Both the position numbers and the translations under genes were made by a program. This document shows, piece by piece, positions 1 to 6,796 of a DNA stretch of 34,990 nucleotides (position 1 is the first letter of the stretch; each line of letters begins with the position of its first letter). Under the pieces are notes generated by a model. The model was given only the letters and a program-made list of their open reading frames with translations, was not told where the DNA came from and did not search any database. This stretch comes from Rhodopila sp. (GTDB lineage: Bacteria; Pseudomonadota; Alphaproteobacteria; Acetobacterales; Acetobacteraceae), in the NCBI GenBank assembly GCA_031291715.1, contig JARLIN010000034.1:1-34990 (forward strand), written 5' to 3'.

Positions 1-16
1 AATCATCAACGATAGA

Positions 17-355
17 ATGGATTCCTCATTTGAGGACGCCAAGCGCGTGTTAAACCTTGATCTTGACGTCCGGGTGAAGCTCTTTTGTGTAATCGAGAAG
101 TGGTTCCTTGATCCATTGGCCCAGCTCCTCGAGTCGCCCCGCGGTAGCGAATTGATCGACCAAGCGCTCGGCATCACCCCAACTTTGGCGTTGACTTACC
201 AGGAGCGAACCCGAGAGCTGTTGATGGCGATCATCGGCGACGCCATGGCTGCCGAGGTACTCCAACTCGCGCTCAAAGGGCTGACAAGCGACCGACCATC
301 CATCAAGACGCTGCGAGATCGTGTTGCATTGCTCGTCGAACATTTCGTTACGTGA
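17..355 (+). CDS. Hypothetical protein, possibly 5'-truncated
   Basis: A 112-residue reading frame, mostly helical by composition, with no motif I recognise. The frame is open back to the first base of the window, so the ATG at 17 may be internal and this may be the C-terminal part of a longer protein. It ends with TGA at 353-355. It faces the minus-strand Xre-RES remnant that follows, so it is not part of that operon. Coding is plausible because the composition is protein-like (leucine-rich amphipathic stretches, several charged pairs), but there is no independent support. Function unknown. Confidence 0.4.
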   Translation: MDSSFEDAKRVLNLDLDVRVKLFCVIEKWFLDPLAQLLESPRGSELIDQALGITPTLALTYQERTRELLMAIIGDAMAAEVLQLALKGLTSDRPSIKTLRDRVALLVEHFVT

Positions 356-507
356 AGCACACGGCGCTGCGACTCTCTTCGCCGGGAATGGCCGGGGACG
401 CGAGGTCGGAGACTTTCTTCCCGCGATGCATAATGTTCTCCGGTTACGGTCTGCCTGCCAATGGCTTTGGCCAACGCAATGAGGAAGGAGGTGTTCAAAT
501 GAAGGAC

Positions 508-985
508 TTACTTGAAGGCTGCGGCGATGAAGGCGCTTTGTCCGCTGATGACCTCCGGATATTCCGGGTTGAGCGGAAAGTTTTGCTCCATGTGGGCGAC
601 GACGCTGGGAACGATTAGCAGCGGTGACCACCTGCTCCGCTGCCACTCGGTGCCAACCAAACGCCTTCTACACGGCACACGCCGGGTCATCCCATGCAGG
701 CATATGTGCAGTTCGACCATCTCGTAGGCGATGCCGTCCGGGATGGTGATTTTGATGGATTACTGGGTTGTCGACAGACTGCCGCTGCCATGGATCAGCT
801 TTTCGAGCATGGCCGTCGAGTAATACTCAGAGGCGTAGATCATCGGGTTGCAGACCGTTTTCCAGCGGCCGGGTAAAGCTCTTGGAGCCTGTCGCATCGA
901 AGATCGCGTAGGCGCCGTCTGGGTCGCCGATGCGGTAGGCGGTGAGGACGCAGTCGAGGAGCCGGGTCGTCGCGCGGCGGAGCCG
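508..985 (-). pseudogene. RES-domain toxin, frameshifted remnant
   Basis: RES toxins degrade NAD+ and are held in check by an Xre/MbcA-type antitoxin. Pieces of a RES domain run in order on the minus strand but in different frames. The first is a start-proximal AYRIGDPDGAYAIFDATGSK piece (about 945-885). A second frame carries PGRW...MIYASEYYSTAMLEKLIHGSGSL (about 870-765) and ends in a stop. A third frame carries KITIPDGIAYEMVEL and later LIVPSVVAHMEQNFPLNPEYPE (about 620-545). At least two frame changes and an internal stop separate them, so no intact product can be made. The piece order matches a full-length RES domain. It sits directly downstream of a broken Xre antitoxin. Uncorrected sequencing indels are the alternative explanation. 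Confidence 0.75.
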
Positions 986-1350
986 TACTGGAGCCTGCCG
1001 AGGATTCCCTCAACGACCGGGCAGCCGAACTCATTGGCTAGCACTACGTCGATCGGGCGGCGCCCGTCGAGCATCGGGTGCGGACGGAACAGGAAAGCCC
1101 GCGCTTGCCTCGTCGGAGCCCCACACCTCGCAGGCCAGCGCCCAGACCACCGCGAGCCGGCCCTCGCGCACGCTTTCGTCGGCCGACAGCCAGACCGCGG
1201 CTGCGTTGCGGGCGGTCGCAAGTACCTTCCAACGCCGGGCCAGGGTCGCACGCGGGACCATGCGGAAGGTGGACCCGGCATCCCTGGCGCGACCACCCGA
1301 GCGGCGCGGCCCAACGCAGTGAGCGGAAGCCCCTTCTCAACCTCGCTCAT
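978..1350 (-). pseudogene. Xre/MbcA/ParS-type antitoxin, frameshifted remnant
   Basis: The antitoxin partner of the adjacent RES remnant. From ATG at 1350 the frame begins MSEVEKGLPLTALGRAARVV. The homologous middle part (VPRATLARRWKVL, then LSADESVREGRLAVVWALACEVWG, about 1262-1110) lies one frame over. The C-terminal toxin-binding part (FRPHPMLDGRRPIDVVL, then VVEGILGRLQYG, about 1085-985) returns to the first frame. Two frame changes therefore break the gene. The ES-x-R-x-x-RL...EVWG...L-x-GRRPIDVL layout is the recognised MbcA/ParS/Xre antitoxin pattern. Gene order (antitoxin then RES toxin) is the usual one. Both genes being broken suggests the pair is dead. Confidence 0.75.
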
Positions 1351-1400
1351 CGGGGACATCGGCGGCAGCGGACCCCTGCTACGGAGCCGGGCATTTCGGA

Positions 1401-1433
1401 AACCGTATTGTCCACGGTCGGCTACCACGGTTC
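1401..1433. promoter_or_regulatory. Repeat upstream of the Xre remnant, possible operator
   Basis: Two direct copies of CCACGGT (1412-1418 and 1425-1431) lie inside an AACCGT...ACGGTT inverted repeat, about 50-80 bp upstream of the Xre start. Xre antitoxins of this class usually repress their own promoter through such repeats. This is only a positional inference. Confidence 0.3.
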
Positions 1434-1524
1434 TTGACCCTTCTCGAACCTTCGGGTCCAACCCGCCCGACCAGCCCTTGACTGGTTGCGCCGTGACATT
1501 GTGCGGCAGATCGTTAAAGCCCGA

Positions 1525-2559
1525 CTAGGTTCCGACGTGAGGGAACGGCTCGTACGGCTGCGCTGGCTCCTGCAGGAACACCTGCTCGATGTGGTGCCCC
1601 GATGCCTCGGCCAGCGAACGCGCCATTGCGGGCAATTCCGTCTTCGCACGCTTGTAGTCGTCCATGCCGATAGGGTCAGGTGTTTCCGGTGCGTCGATAC
1701 GGGCCAAATTCTCCTTGCCAACAAGAAGGCCCGCTTGGCCGAGGGCATTGAGCGACTGAGCACGCATGGCGGCGCGAATGGCATGGCGCCAGCTCACGAT
1801 GCCTCCGGTCGCGCGGGACGCGTCGACTTTGAAGGACGTCTCTCCGCAGCCGAGGCTCAGGATCTGAATCTGGTGGCGTTCTATGTCGAAGCACGACAAA
1901 GCTTCAGTGACCGCGTTCATGACCGGGTTGTTGGCCCAAAGTCCTCCGTCGACCATCAGGTAGCCGTTGTTCGGGACCGCTCGTAGATAGGTGGGTGCCG
2001 CAGATGTGGCCAAGGCCACGTTTACCATCCGCTCGAACCTGTCCTTCTTATAGTCAGGGTGATGTGGCGTCTTGAACAGCCAGATGTCGCCATGAACGCC
2101 TTCGAAGCTTGGGATACACAGGCGTGTGCGAGCATCACCGAGCGTTGTCTCGCCGAAGACAGTCAAAAGCTCCTCATGCAGAGCCTCGCTGTCATACCCA
2201 TGCCTGTGGAAACGGCGAGCCTTACGCCACAAGCGCACCAGAGCATTCGGATTGGGGAATACCCTGTCGTCGCGGTCCACGAAGAAGTTCCGAATGGCGA
2301 CCGCTGTCAGGCCATGGGCAAGACCTAGGGCGATGATACCGCCAGTTGATGTTCCTGCGATGAGGTCGAAGTACCCAACGATCGAGTTGCCGCTGAGGAA
2401 GCGGGTCTCGAGCTCCGCCAGCAAAGATGATGGGAGAATGCCGCAGATGCCACCTCCGTCAATGGACAGGATCCGGAAGGGTCGATCGGCAGGCCAGGGC
2501 AAGACCTGACGCCGATGCTGGAGCGTACCGTCCGAGCGGCGCGGTGGAATGTATGTCAT
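1525..2559 (-). CDS. Patatin-like phospholipase, CBASS effector (CapV-like)
   Basis: A 344-residue patatin-family acylhydrolase. Landmarks are the oxyanion-hole glycine motif DGGGICG (about residues 34-40), the nucleophile elbow GTSTGG with Ser71, and the DGG motif with catalytic Asp204 (VDGGLWANNP). There is no signal peptide or membrane segment, so it is probably a soluble enzyme acting on the inner membrane. In CBASS, CapV-type phospholipases are switched on by a cyclic dinucleotide and degrade membrane phospholipids, killing the infected cell. Its ATG overlaps the stop of the E2-like gene by 4 bp (ATGA), so it is translationally coupled as the third gene of the operon. The genomic partnership with a CD-NTase makes the effector role likely; the activating nucleotide is not visible. 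Confidence 0.9.
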   Translation of the reverse strand: MTYIPPRRSDGTLQHRRQVLPWPADRPFRILSIDGGGICGILPSSLLAELETRFLSGNSIVGYFDLIAGTSTGGIIALGLAHGLTAVAIRNFFVDRDDRVFPNPNALVRLWRKARRFHRHGYDSEALHEELLTVFGETTLGDARTRLCIPSFEGVHGDIWLFKTPHHPDYKKDRFERMVNVALATSAAPTYLRAVPNNGYLMVDGGLWANNPVMNAVTEALSCFDIERHQIQILSLGCGETSFKVDASRATGGIVSWRHAIRAAMRAQSLNALGQAGLLVGKENLARIDAPETPDPIGMDDYKRAKTELPAMARSLAEASGHHIEQVFLQEPAQPYEPFPHVGT

Positions 2560-3077
2560 GCAGCTTTCCTTTCGCGTCGGCCACGACCGCCACCCGGGGT
2601 GGTTCCTCGGCAGTTGTCCTGGTCGCCCGAGTCATCGTCGATCGGATGCACCCCGCCGCCTTTCCAATCATCGGAGACGAGCCACTCTTCGAAGAAGTAG
2701 AGCCAGAGCGCGGCCCACGGGACGAGCGTGTTGGCGATAAGCAAGCCACCGTGCCATTCACCTGACGATGGGAGATAGAGGCAAAGGCGAATTGGCGACT
2801 CACTGTAGACGTGAGGAAGCTTTCGGCCTTCGGCCAGGGCGACCAGATCGGGCTGGTCGACGAACACCTTCGGCCTGCCACCCTCCTTGAACTCCACACG
2901 CGCGGTGTAGATTCGACTAAGGGCGGAAGGCGCGACCTGCCAAGTCCAGGTGAGCTGCCCTCGGCCCAGTACCCCGCGACCCTCACATACAGGGTTCAAA
3001 CGCAGAGCCAAGTATTGCTGTGCAGCCGATAGATTTCGACTTTGCCGCCAGCGCACCCTTACCTCACTTCCTGCCAT
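2556..3077 (-). CDS. Stand-alone E2-like protein of a short type II CBASS
   Basis: A 173-residue protein between the CD-NTase and the phospholipase. The central part has the look of a prokaryotic E2-fold protein: RIYTARVEF strand region (about 55-63), a candidate catalytic cysteine Cys99 in RLCLYLP, then a WHGG...WAALWLYFFEEWL helix and GGGVHP near residue 145. The rest of the C-terminus is rich in Gly, Arg and Asp and looks disordered. E2-only CBASS operons of this order are known, where the E2 protein controls CD-NTase activity through its cysteine. No E1, adenylation or JAB deubiquitinase-like gene lies in this operon. The ATG at 3077 overlaps the CD-NTase end by 14 bp. The family call rests on context as much as on motifs. 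Confidence 0.75.
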   Translation of the reverse strand: MAGSEVRVRWRQSRNLSAAQQYLALRLNPVCEGRGVLGRGQLTWTWQVAPSALSRIYTARVEFKEGGRPKVFVDQPDLVALAEGRKLPHVYSESPIRLCLYLPSSGEWHGGLLIANTLVPWAALWLYFFEEWLVSDDWKGGGVHPIDDDSGDQDNCRGTTPGGGRGRRERKAA

Positions 3078-4278
3078 AGAAGGTGTTCAAGCGAATCGGG
3101 GTTGCCCGCTGTGCAGCTGTAACCGCCGTCACGATGCCGATTTTGGGAGCGACAGCGAGCATCCGGTCTCGGCGGGCCGCGTTGACCTCCTCGGCCATAG
3201 CTGTGACCACTTGGTTCATAGGCTGGCTCCCAAATGCCTGCGCCAAGCTCTTGGTGACGCGATCGTTCCCCTCGAGCTCAGTGAGATGCTCAACATCGGC
3301 GAGAATACGGCCATGCCATTCGGAGAACGCCGCAGCGCGCTCCGGGTGGAGGTTCCACTTTTCTGCAAAATTCTCGCCTTCAGTCGTCTCGTTGGCGATG
3401 CGCCACTGGGGCTTGCCATACAGGGTGTAGGTTTCGATGAAATAGGGCATGGCCCGCGCCACTGCGAGCACCACGTCGAACTCGCTGTCGAACACGTATC
3501 TACCGACGCAGAATTCGTACGCCTGAGCGGCCAATGTCGTCAGGATCACCGAGATGGGACGGAGCGACTCATCGGCGTTCTCGAAGTAGATGTCCCGGTG
3601 GCGCTTCAGCAACTGCACGATACGGCGAAGGATGCCCTTGAAGCCCGTGTGCTCCGGGAATGGATCGACGGTGCCGCGACTGTCCATCGCGGCGAACGAC
3701 TTGAGGACCCGCATCGTTGGCACGAGCGCCGCCCGCTTCTCGAAGAGCTTGAGGTAGCCGCTTGGGTTGGTCGGCTTCCAAGCACGCAGTTTCTTGTCCG
3801 GTACAAGCTCACCGCCATTCAGGCATGCCGGGTTGGGGATGGACGGAGTGATGTCCATGTGGAACTCGCCCGCGTAATCAAGCCGCCAGCAGCGCGGCTT
3901 CTCGTGCAGGATAGAGCCGTACTTCCAGTTCTCACGGATGCGGGCACCCAGAACCCGCTTGAGGTCGGCTGGACCGGAACGTCCGGCGAAGGCGGTGAAG
4001 CGGCACAGAAGGTCGACATCGTATTCAAGGCCGCTCAACGGCTTGATGGCGGTCCCAAGGGCAAAGGACCCCTGGGGGGAGATCCTGGCTGCGCTGAACA
4101 GATACTGGGGCGCATCGGCCAACCAGCGGCCGACAGCCTCATACCTGTCCCTGGCGGTCACCTTCTGTGTGTCCGTCGGTTCGATCACGGTGCAAAGCCG
4201 CTCGAGGATGCCGACGGCTCCGTTCTTCCGCAACTGCATGCGGTCGGAGGGACGAGAGAAAGGCGTGAGCGCGTTCAT
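3064..4278 (-). CDS. CD-NTase, CBASS cyclic-nucleotide synthase
   Basis: A 404-residue cGAS/DncV-like nucleotidyltransferase that would sense phage infection and make a cyclic di- or trinucleotide second messenger. The active site is readable: GS at 70-71 (PQGSFALGTAIKPL), the paired acids Asp87 and Asp89 (YDVDLLCRF) and the third acid Asp142 (MDITPSIP). The remaining C-terminal part is helical. It is the first gene of a three-gene minus-strand operon and has a clear AAGGA Shine-Dalgarno just upstream of ATG 4278. The C-terminus ends ...FYGRK rather than in a bare glycine, which matters for how the E2 partner would attach. I cannot assign the CD-NTase clade or the product from sequence alone. 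Confidence 0.92.
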   Translation of the reverse strand: MNALTPFSRPSDRMQLRKNGAVGILERLCTVIEPTDTQKVTARDRYEAVGRWLADAPQYLFSAARISPQGSFALGTAIKPLSGLEYDVDLLCRFTAFAGRSGPADLKRVLGARIRENWKYGSILHEKPRCWRLDYAGEFHMDITPSIPNPACLNGGELVPDKKLRAWKPTNPSGYLKLFEKRAALVPTMRVLKSFAAMDSRGTVDPFPEHTGFKGILRRIVQLLKRHRDIYFENADESLRPISVILTTLAAQAYEFCVGRYVFDSEFDVVLAVARAMPYFIETYTLYGKPQWRIANETTEGENFAEKWNLHPERAAAFSEWHGRILADVEHLTELEGNDRVTKSLAQAFGSQPMNQVVTAMAEEVNAARRDRMLAVAPKIGIVTAVTAAQRATPIRLNTFYGRK

Positions 4279-4403
4279 GTTTTGTCCTTAGTGGCGCTGG
4301 TGCTGCCCAGCGGACGTGAAAACCCGTCAAACAACGATGGCCGTGACACCCGCCTTGCGACGACGAGCGGCAGCGCCCTATCATCCCATGCGGTCGGGGG
4401 AAC

Positions 4404-4472
4404 CCGATTTGGACATGCTGGAGGGATTTGCCAAAATATTTGCTGCCCTGATGACTGCGATGTCCAAATCGG
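4404..4472. promoter_or_regulatory. 13-bp inverted repeat between CBASS and the sigma-like/ImmA operon
   Basis: A perfect 13-bp inverted repeat, CCGATTTGGACAT at 4404-4416 and ATGTCCAAATCGG at 4460-4472, with a 43-bp spacer that contains an AT-rich core (CCAAAATATTTG, 4431-4442). It lies in the 219-bp gap between the divergent starts at 4278 and 4498. The two arms could be paired operators for a dimeric regulator controlling one or both operons. The arms are directly visible; the function is inferred. Confidence 0.55.
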
Positions 4473-4497
4473 ACACGCCGGGCCGCATAGGGTTTAC

Positions 4498-5145
4498 ATG
4501 GGCGATCGGATGGAACGATTAGAAGCGAGGACGTCTCATAGCAGGGCCGACTTCGAGTGCGCTATGTCGAAGCTCAGCGCCGCTGACCTCGTCAGGCTGA
4601 AGCGGGTGGGTCTGAAGTATTCAGGCGGCTCCGGGATGTCGCCTGATGAGCTACTGTCTGAGGCATATGTCAGGGCAGCAGCGAACAGTCGCAACTGGCC
4701 AGTGGGGGTCAGCGTTGTGCGGTTCATGGCCGAGGCCATGCGCAGTATCGCGGGCGGAGCACGAGCATCTGTTAAAGCGGAGGCGCGCAATACGCTTGTC
4801 GCTATGCGGAGCGCCCAGATCGCCGACTCCGACGCAGAGGCTGTGGCCGACCAAAGTGGAGTGGTCATTGATTTCATCCCTCCTTCGCCGTCGTCGGAGC
4901 AACGGTTGATTGACAGCGAAGATGCTACAGCCAATGCGTCTCAGCTTTCGAAATGGCGGCAAGAACTTCTCGATCTGTTTGCCGATGACTACCAAGCGCA
5001 ACTGATTGTGGAAGGCATGATGGACGGTATGCGCGGTAAGGAGCTCCAGGAACTGGCAGGTCTGAGCGGCGCGGAGTTCCCGACGAAATACAAGAAGGTC
5101 AGCAGGCGCATCGACGCGCTGACCGCCGAGAGGAGGCAGTCGTGA
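4498..5145 (+). CDS. Sigma-70-like / HTH regulatory protein
   Basis: A 215-residue protein from ATG 4498 (ATG 4510 is an alternative start; neither has a strong Shine-Dalgarno). Residues about 35-85 (SPDELLSEAYVRAA, then a WP...VVRFMAEAMRSIAGG segment) resemble sigma-70 region 2, and the C-terminal third (GMRGKELQELAGLSGAEFPTKY...) resembles the region 4 helix-turn-helix of small sigma-like proteins. It would bind DNA or RNA polymerase. It starts a three-gene plus-strand operon, overlapping the next gene by 4 bp, and is divergent from CBASS. The same frame is open far upstream to 2950, but that part is antisense to the CD-NTase and is not coding. Confidence 0.7.
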   Translation: MGDRMERLEARTSHSRADFECAMSKLSAADLVRLKRVGLKYSGGSGMSPDELLSEAYVRAAANSRNWPVGVSVVRFMAEAMRSIAGGARASVKAEARNTLVAMRSAQIADSDAEAVADQSGVVIDFIPPSPSSEQRLIDSEDATANASQLSKWRQELLDLFADDYQAQLIVEGMMDGMRGKELQELAGLSGAEFPTKYKKVSRRIDALTAERRQS

Positions 5146-5534
5146 ACAATCCGACCGAAAAGGATAGGCTCGCAATCCTGAAACTTGAGGACGCGCTGGT
5201 GGATGACTTATTGGCCATGTCGGACAACGAACTCACGGCTGATTCCCGCGAGATCGGCATGGATGTGGAGCAGGAAGCTATGCACGTGCGGCAGCTGCTC
5301 GAACGCACCGCCGGAAAGGCGAGAATGGCTGCCGCGAAAGCAGAGTTGGCGGAGTACCATGCACGTGGGGCGTTGCACGCCCGAGGGGCTGGTGCCCGGC
5401 CCTCCAATGATCTGCGAGAGGCACGGCTGACCTTGGCAGCCCGAAATGGGACCGACCAGACCGAGGCTGACATCAAGAGCGTTGCGGAGGACCTGGCAGA
5501 GCTTGCAGCCTTCGAGGACAAGTCTAAGAAGTGA
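5142..5534 (+). CDS. Small helical protein of the sigma-like/ImmA cassette
   Basis: A 130-residue acidic, helix-rich protein with a GTG start that overlaps the previous stop by 4 bp (GTGA) and a GAGGAGG Shine-Dalgarno 7 bp upstream. The N-terminal part (LEDALVDDLLAMSDNEL) and the long alanine- and glutamate-rich middle look like coiled-coil segments. No catalytic motif is seen. I recall similar small proteins next to ImmA/IrrE peptidases in alphaproteobacteria, without a known function. Its place between a sigma-like protein and a metallopeptidase suggests a structural or adaptor part of a regulatory trio, or the peptidase's substrate. Confidence 0.65.
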   Translation: MNNPTEKDRLAILKLEDALVDDLLAMSDNELTADSREIGMDVEQEAMHVRQLLERTAGKARMAAAKAELAEYHARGALHARGAGARPSNDLREARLTLAARNGTDQTEADIKSVAEDLAELAAFEDKSKK

Positions 5535-6325
5535 CGGAGTTATCAGCGGCCGAACGATTGTTGCAGTCACTTGGAGTCCACGGTCCCGAGGACATAGACC
5601 TTCACGCAATCGGCTGGCACCTCGGGGTCATCGATATCAGGGAGCGCGAAGTCGAGGGATGTGAGGCCCGAATCGTTGGCCGTGGCAGTAAGGCTATCAT
5701 TAGTGTCAAAATAGGCGGCAATTGTCATAGGCGGCGATTTTCAATTTGTCATGAACTTGGGCACTGGGTCTTCCATCGTGGCCAGACGCTTTACTGCAAG
5801 GCTATAGACATTCGCGACCACGAGGTCACCCAAGCGAAGGAGAAGGTGGCCAACGGCTTTGCATCGGACCTGCTCCTGCCACCCTACCTACTGTCCCCTG
5901 TTGTTCAGGATTTTAAGACCATCGACGTTGGGACAATTCGGGAGATTGCCCGACGCTTCGACGCCAGTATGTCTGCGACGGCAATCAAACTCGTGAGGTC
6001 AGGCTTAGTAACCGGAATGATCGTCTGTCACGGAACGGCGGGGAAACGATGGCATATGCCTTCGCCACAGGTTCCTCCTGCTTGGTATCCGAAGGCCGAA
6101 TTGGATCAGAGCAGCCCGGCCTTCGACATGCTGTTCTCCGTACGCCAAGATCAGCCAACGGCAAAACGCGTAGGTGCCCACCTCTGGTTCGAACGACGCG
6201 ATGCCGATCTGTTTCAGATAACAGAGCAATCGTTCAAGGTTGCCGAAGCAGAGGTTTTCACGCTCCTCACGTTCGGCGACCAGAGAATGCTCGACGTACC
6301 CGGCCTGGGTGGAAGGTGGTCGTAG
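5531..6325 (+). CDS. ImmA/IrrE-family metallo-endopeptidase
   Basis: A 264-residue putative zinc peptidase. The HExxH motif is HELGH at 74-78 (SICHELGHWVFH), and the third ligand is probably Glu104 in EKVANGFASDLLLPP, matching the E-x-x-AN-FA-x-LL-x-P pattern of the family. ImmA-type enzymes cleave a partner repressor to switch on a mobile element or defence operon. The GTG start overlaps the previous gene by 4 bp, so the three genes are coupled. Lying divergent from CBASS, it is reminiscent of the CapH/CapP regulators of some CBASS systems, except that the likely DNA-binding partner here is sigma-like. Residues after about 160 are unassigned. Confidence 0.88.
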   Translation: MTELSAAERLLQSLGVHGPEDIDLHAIGWHLGVIDIREREVEGCEARIVGRGSKAIISVKIGGNCHRRRFSICHELGHWVFHRGQTLYCKAIDIRDHEVTQAKEKVANGFASDLLLPPYLLSPVVQDFKTIDVGTIREIARRFDASMSATAIKLVRSGLVTGMIVCHGTAGKRWHMPSPQVPPAWYPKAELDQSSPAFDMLFSVRQDQPTAKRVGAHLWFERRDADLFQITEQSFKVAEAEVFTLLTFGDQRMLDVPGLGGRWS

Positions 6326-6796
6326 GGTCCCCTGGGACGCAGGAGGTGTGTCGCGTTTGAAGGGTAGACAAATTTTATCGGAGCAGTTGGTCGAGACGCT
6401 TCAGCACTCAGATAAATGAGTGCCTGAACATTTCGTGCTTGACGTTCGGCGCTCGCCATCTGCGCTGCTTATAAAACGAACTTGCTTTTTCGAGATCTTC
6501 TCAAATCCGCATATTATTGAACCCAGTGATATTGTCTGTTATCTTGGTGTCTACGTTTCAAAACTGCTGGCCCGCTAACGGCCAACGCTCGCCGGCAGGA
6601 GTTGGCTGAAACCGCCTCCCAATGTTTGCTCCTGGAGGAAGTGAGGCGCATCCTCTAATCAGCCCGGTTCGGCCATTGTTTGGTCGAACCGAGCCTCTGC
6701 ATCACTCCACGTCACGCGAAATCCTCTATTTTCGAACGGGGAACGGATCCTTACCGCGCGATCCGGCCACAGGGCCATGGCCGATTGAGTCTCGAT
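6326..6796. other. Intergenic stretch with one hairpin
   Basis: No convincing gene in 471 bp; local composition is more AT-rich than its surroundings. It contains a hairpin at about 6400-6428: TTCAGCACTCA, loop GATAAA, TGAGTG-C-CTGAA with one bulged base. It lies 75 bp after the peptidase stop and may be a terminator for that operon, although no T-run follows it. The stretch separates the defence block from the ICE block and could be a junction. Confidence 0.4.

Noticed and set aside
760-1461. A single 233-codon minus-strand gene over the Xre/RES region
   Set aside because: The frame only stitches together parts of two different genes; the homologous segments between them lie in other frames.
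2950-4497. Long plus-strand open frame running into the sigma-like gene
   Set aside because: It is antisense to the CD-NTase and reads as low-similarity sequence; only the part from 4498 onwards resembles a protein family.
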